Shown: one piece after another, positions 38,334-48,315 of the stretch | How positions within the stretch are numbered: the first letter of the stretch is position 1 | Layout of the letters: each line of letters opens with the position of its first letter | Source of the DNA: CADEER01 sp965216585 | Lineage (GTDB): Bacteria > Desulfobacterota > Binatia > HRBIN30 > CADEER01 | Assembly (NCBI GenBank): GCA_965216585.1 | Contig: CBDCGC010000003.1 | Coordinates: 1,426,001-1,490,000 of the forward strand | Direction: 5' to 3' | Length of the DNA stretch: 64,000 nucleotides | Notes under the pieces: model-generated | The model's database searches: none | The model's input: only the letters and a program-made list of their open reading frames with translations | Told to the model about the DNA's origin: nothing | Position numbers and translations under genes: made by a program

Positions 38334-38960
38334 ATGGCTCTCACACTACACAACGAATCGATCGACGGCACCGATCTGACCCGGCGCGAGCGGCGCAAGC
38401 GTGAGGTCCGCGACCGCATCGTCGATGCGGCGGTGACGCTCTTCGAGAAAGACGGACCGCAGGCCACCAGGGTCGACGAGATCTGCGAGCTCGCCGATAT
38501 CGCGCAAAAGACCTTCTTCAATCACTTCGCCACCAAGCAACATCTGGTCAGCGAGATCGCGACGACCTTCCTCGACAACCTGATGCGCACGCTGGAAGAA
38601 GTGCGCGGCGACGCCGACTCGGCCGGCGACCGCCTGCGGCGCTTCTTTGCGCTCATCGCCGAGCGCTGCGAAGAGGCGGGTCCAATGCACCGAGAGCTGG
38701 TGCTCGACGTCATCCGCGTCGCCCATCTGCAGCGGGCCGAGTCGACACAGGCGCGCATCGTCCACGATGCTTTTCACTCTTTCCTGAAAGACTGCAGCGG
38801 CGAGCTACACCCGGACTACGACGTCGAAACGCACACCGAGCTGGTGGTTGGAACGTTCTATGTACTCATGCTCAACTGGGTCAGCCTCGATGATTACCCT
38901 CTACACGAGCGCGCCGCGGCCATGGGAAACTTTCTCGCCACCTCGATCGCATCGGTCTGA
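38334..38960 (+). CDS. TetR/AcrR-family regulator
   Basis: This 208-residue repressor has an N-terminal HTH at about 25-70 (IVDAAVTLFEKDGPQATRVD, then IAQKTFFNHFATKQHLVSE) and an all-helical ligand domain behind it. It probably represses its own transcription through the palindrome at 38307-38322. Whether it also controls lhr (28 bases downstream, same direction) or other genes is unknown. The ligand is unknown. Confidence 0.9.
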   Translation: MALTLHNESIDGTDLTRRERRKREVRDRIVDAAVTLFEKDGPQATRVDEICELADIAQKTFFNHFATKQHLVSEIATTFLDNLMRTLEEVRGDADSAGDRLRRFFALIAERCEEAGPMHRELVLDVIRVAHLQRAESTQARIVHDAFHSFLKDCSGELHPDYDVETHTELVVGTFYVLMLNWVSLDDYPLHERAAAMGNFLATSIASV

Positions 38961-38987
38961 TCCGTCTCACCCGCCGAGTCCGCCACG

Positions 38988-41900
38988 ATGAAGGGCGAGG
39001 CGCTGCAGGAAACGCACGCGGCGACGCGGACGTGGTTTGCCCAGACCTTCGCCGCACCAACGCCGGCACAGTCGCGGGCGTGGCAAACGGCCGCCACCGG
39101 CAGGAGCTTCTTGCTCAGCGCACCGACCGGCTCGGGAAAGACGCTGGCCGCCTTTTTGTGGTCGATCGATCGCCTCCTCCACACTGCGCCGCCGAGGGAA
39201 GGGGTCTCGACACTCTACGTCTCTCCGCTGAAGGCACTGGCGACCGACGTCGAGAAGAATCTGCGGCTACCGCTGCAGGGAATTCGCGCCGCCGCCGACA
39301 CCGCCCTGCCCGACATCTCGGTCGGCATCCGCAGCGGCGACACGCCGGCGACCCAGCGCCGCCGCCTGGTCAAACAGCCGCCCGATATCCTCATCACGAC
39401 ACCCGAGTCTCTGTACTTGATGCTCACCTCACGCGCCCGTGAAACGCTGCGCGGGATCGACACCGTCATCGTCGACGAAGTGCACGCCATCGCCGGCAGC
39501 AAACGCGGTGCCCACCTGGCACTGAGCCTCGAGCGGCTCGACTTGTTGCTGGCCAAACCGGCTCGCCGCATCGGTTTGTCAGCGACCGTGCGGCCAATCG
39601 AACGAGTCGCACGCTTTCTCGCCGGCGGGCAGCCGATCGACGTGATCGACGCGGCTGCCGGCAAGCAGCTCGACCTGTCGGTCGTCGTCCCGGTCGACGA
39701 CATGGCCCAGTTGCCGATGCCACCCGTACCGGTCGACGATCGCGGCCCGAGCATGTGGCCGCACGTCGAGGCAGCCGTTCTCGATCTCGTCCGCCAACAC
39801 GACAGCACCATCATCTTCGCCAACTCGCGCCGCCTGGCGGAGCGCTTTTGCAACAACCTCAACGACCTCGCCGGCGAGCCGATCGCCCGGGCACACCACG
39901 GCTCGGTCAGCCACGACCAGCGACTCGAGATCGAGAGCGCGCTGAAGAGCGGCAGCCTGCCGGCCGTCGTCGCCACCAGCTCGCTCGAGCTCGGCATCGA
40001 CATGGGCACCGTCGATCTGGTCGTGCAGATCGAAGCGCCGACCTCGGTCGCCTCGGGCCTGCAACGCATCGGCCGGGCCGGCCACCGTGTCGGCGCAGCC
40101 AGCAAGGGCATCGTCTTTCCCAAGTTTCGCGGCGATCTGCTCGAGGCGGCGGTCGTCGTCGAACGCATGAAGGCCGGCGCCATCGAAGAAATCGAAATTC
40201 CCGAAAACCCTCTCGACGTTCTCGCCCAACAAATCGTCGCCATGGTGGCCATGGACGATTGGCAGGTCGGCGACCTGGCCAGCGCGATCAAACGCGCCGA
40301 CGGATTTCGCAACCTCCCGAGTGCTGCATTGCGCGGCGTCCTCGACATGCTCAGCGGCCGCTACCCCGCCGATGCGTTCTCCGGCCTGCGCGCCCGCATC
40401 AATTGGGACCGCAAACGCGACGTGCTCTCGGCCCGCGCCGGTGCACACAGCATCGCCGTCACCTCGGGCGGCACGATTCCCGACCGCGGCCTCTACGGTG
40501 TGTTTCTCAGCGGCGAAAAGCGCACCCGGGTCGGCGAGCTCGACGAAGAGATGGTGCACGAAACCCGCGTTGGCGAGATCTTCATTCTCGGCTCGTCGAG
40601 CTGGCGCGTCGACGAGATCACCGCCGACCGGGTTCTCGTCTCGCCAGCTCCCGGCATGCCCGGTCGCATGCCGTTCTGGCACGGCGACGCACCCGGCCGG
40701 CCACTCGAGCTCGGCGCCGCCCTCGGCGCCTTCGTACGCGAAAAGTGCGCCGCCGCACCTGCGGAGCGAATCGCCGCGTTGCGCGATGGCGGTTGTGACG
40801 ACCGCGCCGCGCGCAACCTCTCGGACTACCTCGACGCGCAAATGGCGGCGACCGAAAGCGTGCCCGACGACCATACGATCGTGCTCGAGAAGTTCCGCGA
40901 CGCCGTCGGCGATTGGCGCTTGTGCATCCATTCGTTCTTCGGAGCGCGGGTCCACGCACCGTGGACGCAAGCGATCGTAGCCGCTCTGCGCGATCGCCTC
41001 GGTGTCGACGTTCAGGTCATCTACGGCGACGACGGCATCGTCGTCCGCATTCCGGACGGCGACGACTTTCCGGCACGTGAGACGTTCTTCCCGGACGCCG
41101 ACGAAGTCGAGAACATCATCGTCCGCGAGCTCGGCAATTCCGCCCTCTTCGCCGCTCGCTTTCGCGAGGCGGCGGCGCGGGCGCTACTGCTGCCACGCCG
41201 CCGGCCCGGCGGGCGAACCCCGCTCTGGCTGCAGCGGCAGAAGTCGACCTCCCTGCTGCAGGTGGCGCGCCGCCACGAATCGTTTCCCATCGTTCTGGAG
41301 ACCTATCGCGAATGTCTGAACGACGTCTTCGACCTGCCGGCTCTGGTGCAGATCCTGGACGCGATCGAGCGTCGCGAGATCCGCGTCGTCGAGGTCGAAA
41401 CGTCGGCGCCGTCGCCCTTTGCCACGTCTCTCCAGCTCGCCTACACCGCCACCTTTCTCTACGACGGCGATGCGCCGCTCGCCGAGCGCCGCGCCCAGGC
41501 GCTGGCGCTCGACCGCACGGCGCTGGCCGAATTGCTCGGCCGCGAAGAGTTGCGCGACCTGCTCGATGGGGAGGTTCTCGAAGAGCTCGAATGCGAGCTG
41601 CAGCATCTCCTGCCGCAGCGGCGGGGGCGATGCGCCGACGATGCCTACGACCTGCTCTGCCAACTCGGCGATCTCAGCGTCGGCGAGCTGGCAGCGCGCT
41701 GCCGCGCCGGCAGCGACGTCGAGATCTGGCTCGGTGAGCTGCGCCAGAGCGGACGCGCCACGCCCATCCACCTTTGCGGCGAAGAACGCTGGATCGCCGC
41801 TCAGGACGCCTGTCTCTACCGCGATGCGCTCGCCGCCGACATCGCCGCCGATGTGCCCGGCGAGCTGCTCGACGAGAGCGAACGGCCACTGCACCAGCTC

Positions 41901-43373
41901 GTCGCTCGCCGGCTGCGCAGCAATGGCCCGCTCACCGACCGGCAAATCGCCGATCGTTTCGGCCTCGGCCGCGCCGTCGTCGCACAGACGCTGGGCGAGC
42001 TCGAGCGCGACAACGCCGCCGTCCGGGGAGAGTTTCGCCCCAACGGCCACGGGCGGGAATGGATCGACCCGCAAGTGTTGCGGCGGCTACGGCGTCGCTC
42101 GCTGGCGGCGCTGCGCAGTGAAGTCGAGCCGGTGGCCGTCGAGGATTTCGTTCGCCTCGCCATCGCCTGGAACGGCATCGGCGCGGCCAGCGCCAACCTT
42201 TCCGCCCGCGACGGCATCGCCGCCGCCGTCGACGCACTGCAGGGCGCGCCGCTCGCCGCCTCGCTGCTCGAACGTCAGATCCTCGCCAGCCGCGTGCCCG
42301 GCTACGCGCCGCGCCTGCTCGACGACCTCTGCGCCAGCGGTGAGGTGGTCTGGGGTGGCGCCGGCGCCATTGCCGAGCGCGACGGCTGGATCGCTCTCGC
42401 CTCGGCCGAGCATGCAGCAACCCTGCTGCCACCGCCGCTCGAAGAGGAGGACGCACTGCCGGCGATGAGCGCCCGCGTCGTCGCCGCACTGCGCCAGCAC
42501 GGTGCCCTCTTCTTCCGCCAACTCGCCGAAGCGGTCGGCGATGCAGACGACGGGGAGCTCCTGGCGGCGCTGTGGCATACCGTGTGGAGCGGCTGGACGA
42601 CGAACGACACCCTGGCCCCCCTGCGCCAGCGCTTGCGCGCCCGGCGGCGGCGCAGCGCCGCCGCGGGCAAGCCGGCCCGCCGCCGGCCGGCGACCCTGCG
42701 CGCCAGCGGCCCCGGCGACGGCGCCGGCCGCTGGAGCCTGCTGCCCGAGCGCGGCGCCGAGCCGACGCGGCGCGCTCACTTGCAAGCCGAGATCCTGCTG
42801 CGCCGCCACGGCGTCGTCACCCGCGGTGCGCTGGCCAGCGAACGAATCGACGGCGGCTACGGCGCCGTTTATCCGGTGCTGCGCGCCATGGAAGAGCGCG
42901 GCCACTGCCGCCGCGGCTACTTCGTCGAAGGCCTGGGCGGCAGCCAGTTCGCCCTCTCCGGCGCCGTCGACCGCATGCGTTCACTCGGCCAGAGCGCCAG
43001 CGACACCGTCGTCCTTGCGGCGACCGATCCGGCCAACCCCTTCGGCGCCGCAATCGCCTGGCCCGAGCGCGTCCACGTCGCTGCCCAACATCGAGCCGGG
43101 CGAAAAGTCGGCGCCAACGTTGTCATCGCCAACGGCACTCTCCTGCTCTACCTCGAACGCGGCGGCCGCACCATGTTGACCTACACCACCGACGGTCAGC
43201 GAATGAACGAAGCGACGGCCGCCCTCGCCGCCGCCACTGCGGACGGTCGCATCCCCCCTTTCGAGCTCACCCATGTCGACGGTAACGCCGCGGCAACGAG
43301 CTGGCTCGCACCACACCTCACCACCGCCGGCTTCCGCCGCACCCACCGCGGCTACGAGGCCCGCGGCCAGTGA
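38988..43373 (+). CDS. lhr: Lhr-type ATP-dependent helicase
   Basis: This 1461-residue superfamily 2 helicase has the length of full-size bacterial Lhr. Motif I is APTGSGKT at 45-52 and motif II is DEVH in VIVDEVHAIAGSKRGAHLAL. SATVRPIERVARFL follows, and the C-terminal RecA domain has ATSSLELGIDMGTVDLVVQI and LQRIGRAGHR (motifs V and VI). Winged-helix and beta-sheet domains follow, then the long Lhr C-terminal extension from about 850. It probably unwinds RNA-DNA or DNA repair intermediates. It is downstream of the TetR gene. Confidence 0.93.
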   Translation: MKGEALQETHAATRTWFAQTFAAPTPAQSRAWQTAATGRSFLLSAPTGSGKTLAAFLWSIDRLLHTAPPREGVSTLYVSPLKALATDVEKNLRLPLQGIRAAADTALPDISVGIRSGDTPATQRRRLVKQPPDILITTPESLYLMLTSRARETLRGIDTVIVDEVHAIAGSKRGAHLALSLERLDLLLAKPARRIGLSATVRPIERVARFLAGGQPIDVIDAAAGKQLDLSVVVPVDDMAQLPMPPVPVDDRGPSMWPHVEAAVLDLVRQHDSTIIFANSRRLAERFCNNLNDLAGEPIARAHHGSVSHDQRLEIESALKSGSLPAVVATSSLELGIDMGTVDLVVQIEAPTSVASGLQRIGRAGHRVGAASKGIVFPKFRGDLLEAAVVVERMKAGAIEEIEIPENPLDVLAQQIVAMVAMDDWQVGDLASAIKRADGFRNLPSAALRGVLDMLSGRYPADAFSGLRARINWDRKRDVLSARAGAHSIAVTSGGTIPDRGLYGVFLSGEKRTRVGELDEEMVHETRVGEIFILGSSSWRVDEITADRVLVSPAPGMPGRMPFWHGDAPGRPLELGAALGAFVREKCAAAPAERIAALRDGGCDDRAARNLSDYLDAQMAATESVPDDHTIVLEKFRDAVGDWRLCIHSFFGARVHAPWTQAIVAALRDRLGVDVQVIYGDDGIVVRIPDGDDFPARETFFPDADEVENIIVRELGNSALFAARFREAAARALLLPRRRPGGRTPLWLQRQKSTSLLQVARRHESFPIVLETYRECLNDVFDLPALVQILDAIERREIRVVEVETSAPSPFATSLQLAYTATFLYDGDAPLAERRAQALALDRTALAELLGREELRDLLDGEVLEELECELQHLLPQRRGRCADDAYDLLCQLGDLSVGELAARCRAGSDVEIWLGELRQSGRATPIHLCGEERWIAAQDACLYRDALAADIAADVPGELLDESERPLHQLVARRLRSNGPLTDRQIADRFGLGRAVVAQTLGELERDNAAVRGEFRPNGHGREWIDPQVLRRLRRRSLAALRSEVEPVAVEDFVRLAIAWNGIGAASANLSARDGIAAAVDALQGAPLAASLLERQILASRVPGYAPRLLDDLCASGEVVWGGAGAIAERDGWIALASAEHAATLLPPPLEEEDALPAMSARVVAALRQHGALFFRQLAEAVGDADDGELLAALWHTVWSGWTTNDTLAPLRQRLRARRRRSAAAGKPARRRPATLRASGPGDGAGRWSLLPERGAEPTRRAHLQAEILLRRHGVVTRGALASERIDGGYGAVYPVLRAMEERGHCRRGYFVEGLGGSQFALSGAVDRMRSLGQSASDTVVLAATDPANPFGAAIAWPERVHVAAQHRAGRKVGANVVIANGTLLLYLERGGRTMLTYTTDGQRMNEATAALAAATADGRIPPFELTHVDGNAAATSWLAPHLTTAGFRRTHRGYEARGQ

Positions 43374-43389
43374 TTCGGCAACCACAAAG

Positions 43390-44060
43390 AGACCTCCCGG
43401 ACCACGGAGAAAAGACTCTCAAACTACAGAACAACGGATTCTTGAACCACGGAGACACGGAGGGGAGATCCACGGAGAAAAGACTTTTTTACTGCGGAGC
43501 TGATTTGAACCTCGTGGTTCGTTTTTTCCTCTGTAGATCTCCGTGAAGCCTCCGTGGTTTGTCTTCATTCTCCGTGGATCTCCGTGCCTCTGTGGTTTTG
43601 TTATTTCCTCGTGGATCCCGTGACGACCACTCCCTGTCCCCCTCCTTATCAAGGAGGGGGGGTAGGTCTGTCGGGTCTCCGGTTGGCCGGATGACCCATC
43701 TGCGGCCATCGGCGTCATCTGCGGATCGTCCTTCTCCGTGGATCTCCGTGAAACCTCCGTGGTTTTGTTATTTCCTCGTGGATCCCGTGACGACCACTCC
43801 CTGTCCCCCTCCTTATCAAGGAGGGGGGGTAGGTCTGTCGGGTCTCCGGTTGGCCGGATGACCCATCTGCGGCCATCGGCGTCATCTGCGGATTGTCCTT
43901 CTCCGTAGATCTCCGTGAAACCTCCGTGGTTTTGTTTCCCCGGCAACCTCCGTGGTTCGGGTTGTCTGCGCCGGCTCATCGGCGATTCGCCCTACCGGTT
44001 TCGGTCGTTCCTTCGTCCCCTCTCCGTGGATCTCCGAGCCTCCGTGGTGAGCGCTCTTCT
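43390..44060 (+). repeat. Composite dispersed repeat, copy 2
   Basis: This has the same architecture and orientation as 4610-5060: ccacggag units on the left, a centre gaacctcgtggttc at 43507-43520, and ctccgtggatctccgtg units on the right. The module cggctcatcggcgattcgccct lies at 43972-43993. It also holds an inner catctgcggccatcggcgtc block that appears inverted at 3773-3845. It occupies most of the gap after lhr and ends about 65 bases before a lipoprotein gene. No group II intron is present here. Confidence 0.8.
43601..43934 (+). repeat. Tandem duplication of a 167-base unit
   Basis: Two near-identical copies, 43601-43767 and 43768-43934, start with ttatttcctcgtggatcccg. Each contains a run gtccccctccttatcaagga. 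The only differences I see are a few substitutions, for example gcggatcgtcc versus gcggattgtcc, and the end of copy 2. This suggests recent expansion inside the composite repeat. Confidence 0.85.
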
Positions 44061-44124
44061 CTCCGCGGTCGGGGCGGAGACGTGGCGTTTTTCTTTGCCG
44101 CGAAGTGGGTTAGGCTCGGTGGTG

Positions 44125-45111
44125 ATGTTCGAAATGAAAACACTCAGGCCGGTGCTCCTCTTACTCCTCTCTCTCCTCGTCGCGAGTTGCTCGGCACAAC
44201 GCGATACCGCCGCCGTCGCCAGCAACGGCGGAGAGGCGGTGACCTTGCGTTATCAGTGGCCGGACGAATTGCGTGCGCGAGTGAAGACGGTCTCGGTCAA
44301 GTCTCAGTCACTCGGGCCGCAATCGCGCACGCAGGATCTGAGCGCCACCTACACCATGCGCACCACCACCGAGGAGCGCGGCAAGGCGGTGCGCTTTACC
44401 GACTTCCAGGTCGACCGGACGGACATCTCGGCGGCCGACCGGGAGCTCGAAAAGATCCTCGCCTTTCGCCCTGGCTTTCTTCTCGACGCCGATGGCAAGC
44501 TGATCGAGGTGCTCGGCCTCGAAGTGCTGCGCACTCTTCTCGGCCCCTTGCAGCAGCGCCTGACGACGGCGCAGGAGGCCGAACGACAAGGGCTGCAGTC
44601 GCTGGCGCAGACGGTCACCAGCGAGGGCTACATCAAGTCGCGCGCCGGTACCGAGTGGGGCAACATCATCGGCCTGTGGCACGGCAAGACGATGCGCATG
44701 GGAGAAACCGACACGCAGACCTCGGAGAGCGTCGCGACCGGAGTGTCGGACGCGCCGATTACAACCGAGACGCGCATCTCGGCGGCGCGCATCGAAACCT
44801 GTCCGCGCAGCGGCGCCAACGGCTGCGTGCGCCTGCGCCTCACCCAGGAGCCCGACGGCGACGCCCTGCGACGAGCACTGGTGCCGAAGCTCGGCCAACT
44901 GCTCGGCGTCGACGATTGGGGCACCAGCGGCCCCCCGGATCTGCAAAGCGTCTCGGCGACTTCACAGCTCATCGTCGATACCGAGCCGGGCACTCTGGTA
45001 CCGCACCGCGTCGAGACCCTGCGCGTCATGACGCTCGACCTCGCCCGGCCCAGCGGCGCGCTACAGGTGCGCGACTCCAATCGCAGCACGACCACCTACA
45101 CCTACGAGTGA
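44125..45111 (+). CDS. Hypothetical lipoprotein
   Basis: This 328-residue protein starts at ATG 44125 (MFEMKTLRPV) or 44134. Upstream in-frame sequence belongs to the repeat. The signal LLLLLLSLLVASC gives a lipobox V-A-S-C at residue 22. The mature region has a beta-rich, DUF-like character (VTLRYQWPDELRARVKTVSV, GYIKSRAGTEWGNIIGLWHG) with two Cys (CPRSGANGC) that may pair. The family is not recognised. It is predicted on the inner leaflet of the outer membrane. Confidence 0.68.
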   Translation: MFEMKTLRPVLLLLLSLLVASCSAQRDTAAVASNGGEAVTLRYQWPDELRARVKTVSVKSQSLGPQSRTQDLSATYTMRTTTEERGKAVRFTDFQVDRTDISAADRELEKILAFRPGFLLDADGKLIEVLGLEVLRTLLGPLQQRLTTAQEAERQGLQSLAQTVTSEGYIKSRAGTEWGNIIGLWHGKTMRMGETDTQTSESVATGVSDAPITTETRISAARIETCPRSGANGCVRLRLTQEPDGDALRRALVPKLGQLLGVDDWGTSGPPDLQSVSATSQLIVDTEPGTLVPHRVETLRVMTLDLARPSGALQVRDSNRSTTTYTYE

Positions 45112-45151
45112 TGCGGGGGCGGGCCCTTGATCGCCCGCGCCGGAGGCTCGC

Positions 45152-47377
45152 TCAGTCGTAGAAGCGGGTGTACATCCGCTGCTGCAGGTAGACGATGCGC
45201 GGCGTCAGCGGCGGCAGGTTTTCGACCTGGTCGAAGTCGGTGTCGTAGTCGAAGACGCGCACCGGCGGGTCGTAGATGTTGCAGGTGTCGCCCGAACCGC
45301 AGTGCCAGTGGTTGTCCTTGTACTGCGACTCGTCGAGGCTGACCAGCGAGCCATTGTAGTTGAGCGTGCGAGCGTCCCAGCTCTCGAGCATGCGCATGAA
45401 GTTCTCGAGGCCGCCGTTGTACCAATCCGGGTTGAGCGTGCTCGGACCAATGCCGCCCAACAGCGCCGCGTTGATCCCCAGCGCCGTCGGCCCGCTGAAG
45501 GACCCCTGGCCACTAGTGCCGCCGGGCGAATCCTGCGCCGGCACGTCGCGGTTGCCGGTGGAGAGATCGAAGACGCTCTTGAGGTCGTTCTCGTTGCCGG
45601 ACACCGTGACCTCCCACCCTTGCGAGAGAACGTGAATCCCATCGGCCATGACGGCTGCCGGGTACTTGTCTTTGACGTTGAAGTTGCCCTCGATGATGGC
45701 GAGTTGATCGCTGACGACGGAAACGCCGGTCGGGTCGACGACCCCGGGTGGAAAGGTCTGGTCGCTGGTGTCGAGATCGGCCGAATCGAAGATGCGAACT
45801 CCGTAGTTGTTCGCCGTCAGCGAATCCGTCCCGGCGACGCTGAGAAAAATCACCAGACCGCCGTCGCTGGCATCATCGTGGGGGAACAGCGGATCGCCGT
45901 TGAGCTGATTCCACTCGATCAGCGCCCGCAGATTCAAATTGAGAAGATACATCCACTGCTGCTCGCGGTGGTTCCAGAAACCGGCGCGCCGGTAGTCCAT
46001 GTCGAAGTACCACGACTCCTCGACCGGAACGGCATTCGGCCACGACGCGAGGCAGTAGGACGGCATCCACGCGGGCGGCGGTGGCGGCCCGACCGCCGTC
46101 GTCGACGGACAGATCTGGTCGTTGCGATCCCACCCGTCGATGACGCCGTCGCCCGAAGTGTCTTCACCGGCACGCCGGTAGAGGCGTTTGTCGGGATTGG
46201 GTCCGACGAAGTCCGGATCGTAGCCGGTCGGCAAGCTAGCGGCGGCGGCCGTCGGCGGCACGACGGGAAACTCCGGAACGTCGGTGTAGAACAGCGCACC
46301 GCGGCGCTCGCACATGAAACGCAGGAGCTGCCGCGTCTTGGCGATGTCCTGCGCGCCACCGATTCCCTGCACCTCGATCGCGTGCAGGCGCGCCGGTGCC
46401 TGCAGCACTCCGCCGCCGTTCGGGCAGAGATCGGCAACCGAGAAATCGATCCCCGGATCGAGGCGCTGATCGAGGCGTAGGACGATGCGCAAATCGGCAT
46501 TCTCCCAATAGACACCGCTGCCGCGATCAAAGATGTCGACCGAGGGTGTGATGATGTTGTGCACACCCGAGCGGATGCTCCCGAGCCAGTCGTTCAACGT
46601 CGCATCGGGCAACGGCGATGTCGCCGCGCACTGGAGCTCTTTGGGATCGAGGTCACCCGGCGGGGCGACGACGTCTTCCAGCTTGTCGACGAAGGTATCG
46701 CCGAAGCACGACCAGGCGGAAGTGTATTTTCGGCCACCGCGGTAGATGTCACCCACCGACGTCACCTGCACGTTGTCGATGACGCCGGGCAGATCCTCGA
46801 TCGCCAGCGTCAGATCGGGCTGCAGGTAGAGGTTGGCGTTGGTGTGAAGTCGCCCGTGCAGCGTCATGTCGTGCAGCGGCATGGCGAAGAGATGCGAATC
46901 GAAAAAGGCGAGAAACTGGAAGATCGGAATGTTGTGGATGTCGAACTCGGCGGCGACGTGCGCCACCGTATCACCGGCAATGCGCTGCGACTCGGCGTGA
47001 ATCGTATAGCGGTAGGGCAAGGTATTGAGACCGGCGAAGACCTCGCCAATCGGGATCTGCGACGGCGGGCACGGCGAACAGCTCGGCGACGCAGACAGTG
47101 AGAGGTCGATGGTGCCGCCACTCAGGTTGACGGTCTGCGTGAAATCGGACGACTGCGGCACACGGCCATCGCGAAAGATGTTGGCGAAACGCGTCATGCC
47201 GACGTTGAGCCCACCCTCGGCCACGTAGTAGCCGACCCGGCGTTCGGCCGTCGCACCGCGAATGCGCAGAGAAGCGCGAACGTTCAACGCGTGCACCGCG
47301 GCGATCGCACTCAGCGCTCCCATCAGGATGAGCGCCGTCAGCAGAGCTGCGCCGCGCTGGTTGCCAACCCCGCCCAC
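45152..47377 (-). CDS. Giant PilX-like pseudopilin, cluster 3
   Basis: This 741-residue protein is the third member of the family. The N-terminus RGAALLTALILMGALSAIAA lacks Glu at +5. Shared signatures are GRLHTNANLYLQ, GSGVYWENADLRIVLRL, FDMDYRRAGFWNHREQQW, NNYGVRIFDSADL and VENLPPLTPRIVYLQQRMY. It lacks the Cys-cluster of the other two. Instead it has a calcium-loop-like stretch, EDTSGDGVIDGWDRNDQIC, at about residue 405. It ends the minus-strand cluster H-V-W-X. Paralogues at 28137 and 34021. Confidence 0.82.
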   Translation of the reverse strand: MGGVGNQRGAALLTALILMGALSAIAAVHALNVRASLRIRGATAERRVGYYVAEGGLNVGMTRFANIFRDGRVPQSSDFTQTVNLSGGTIDLSLSASPSCSPCPPSQIPIGEVFAGLNTLPYRYTIHAESQRIAGDTVAHVAAEFDIHNIPIFQFLAFFDSHLFAMPLHDMTLHGRLHTNANLYLQPDLTLAIEDLPGVIDNVQVTSVGDIYRGGRKYTSAWSCFGDTFVDKLEDVVAPPGDLDPKELQCAATSPLPDATLNDWLGSIRSGVHNIITPSVDIFDRGSGVYWENADLRIVLRLDQRLDPGIDFSVADLCPNGGGVLQAPARLHAIEVQGIGGAQDIAKTRQLLRFMCERRGALFYTDVPEFPVVPPTAAAASLPTGYDPDFVGPNPDKRLYRRAGEDTSGDGVIDGWDRNDQICPSTTAVGPPPPPAWMPSYCLASWPNAVPVEESWYFDMDYRRAGFWNHREQQWMYLLNLNLRALIEWNQLNGDPLFPHDDASDGGLVIFLSVAGTDSLTANNYGVRIFDSADLDTSDQTFPPGVVDPTGVSVVSDQLAIIEGNFNVKDKYPAAVMADGIHVLSQGWEVTVSGNENDLKSVFDLSTGNRDVPAQDSPGGTSGQGSFSGPTALGINAALLGGIGPSTLNPDWYNGGLENFMRMLESWDARTLNYNGSLVSLDESQYKDNHWHCGSGDTCNIYDPPVRVFDYDTDFDQVENLPPLTPRIVYLQQRMYTRFYD

Positions 47378-47385
47378 ACGAAAGC

Positions 47386-48315
47386 CTACAAGAGATTGCG
47401 CGGGCGAACCGTCGTCTTGCCTTCGATCCGCACGTATTCACCGTTCTGCGGACGCGGCGTCGTCGAGCGCGCAACGACGCGCAAGACGATGTCGCGCACC
47501 TTGCGCCACTCCACCGAATCCGCCGGCTCGTCGACCGGCGTGCACGGCGGACAGGGTTCGATGCGGTACTCGATATCGAGCTCCTCGACGCCGGCCACCA
47601 GCGGCTGCCGCTCACCGCCGTCGACGGCGACCGTCAAGATCGGCACGCCGTTGACCACCTGGATGTCGTAGGACCGCTCTTCGATGGCGTAGACACCACC
47701 ACCGGCGACGTAGACGGAATCGAGAGAACCGTCGACCTGTATCCAATTCGACCCTACCGAGGCGACGCGAAAGGTAGAGCCCTGGCCACCGAGCCGGGTG
47801 ACGTAGATCAGTTGATCGATCTCAAACCCGGTCGCGTTCTGAACATCGAGAATGTTGTCGCCCACCCCCTTGTCCGTCGTCGTCACGGTCGCCACACAGG
47901 TGAGGTCGGTCTCGTCGGCCAAACCGATACGCAGAGTAAGCCGATCGCTGGTGCCGCCATCGGTGGCGACGAGCGACACGAACTCACCGTTCCCCGGCAA
48001 ACATGCTCCGGCTTGGCGTAGCTCTTGGGTGATGAACGTATGCGTCGCGTGCAGCGCCTGTTGCGTTTCGGCGACCAGATCCATCTCGCGACGGGTCTGC
48101 ACGGTGAAACCGAAATCGCGCACGAAAACCGCCATCGCAATGCCGGTCAGCCCGATCGCGACAAGCACTTCAACCAGCGAGAAACCGCCGGCGCCACGAC
48201 GGCGTTTCGGGCCGCAACCGAACGCACGCCCAAGCAGCACTTCAACCAGCGAAAAGCCGCTGGCGCGGCGCGGCCTAGCGGCGGGTGATCTTCGAGTATA
48301 CCGTTTGTAGCTCAT
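47386..48315 (-). CDS. PilW-like pseudopilin with duplicated prepilin motif, cluster 3
   Basis: This 309-residue PilW/GspJ-type pseudopilin contains two prepilin motifs 24 residues apart: SG|FSLVEVLLGRAFGCGPKR (F21) and GG|FSLVEVLVAIGLTGIAMA (F45). Only the second is followed by a hydrophobic helix. The rest is typical: FITQELRQAGACLPGNGEFV, GGGVYAIEERSYDI and the end TVRPRNLL. Start ATG at 48315 overlaps the PilV-like gene by 41 bases, as in the other clusters, which supports this start over a later one that would skip the first motif. The PilX-like gene follows after 8 bases. Confidence 0.82.
   Translation of the reverse strand: MSYKRYTRRSPAARPRRASGFSLVEVLLGRAFGCGPKRRRGAGGFSLVEVLVAIGLTGIAMAVFVRDFGFTVQTRREMDLVAETQQALHATHTFITQELRQAGACLPGNGEFVSLVATDGGTSDRLTLRIGLADETDLTCVATVTTTDKGVGDNILDVQNATGFEIDQLIYVTRLGGQGSTFRVASVGSNWIQVDGSLDSVYVAGGGVYAIEERSYDIQVVNGVPILTVAVDGGERQPLVAGVEELDIEYRIEPCPPCTPVDEPADSVEWRKVRDIVLRVVARSTTPRPQNGEYVRIEGKTTVRPRNLL
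48165..48252 (-). repeat. 72-base in-frame direct duplication
   Basis: The sequence gcacttcaaccagcga (plus strand) occurs at 48165-48180 and again at 48237-48252. Imperfect identity extends about 20 more bases. The offset of 72 bases keeps the frame and produces the two FSLVEVL motifs of the PilW-like protein. Confidence 0.85.

Noticed and set aside
44080..44098. Sigma-54-like TGGCG...TTTGCC near the lipoprotein gene
   Set aside because: Spacing is one base too long and the -24 box is poor.
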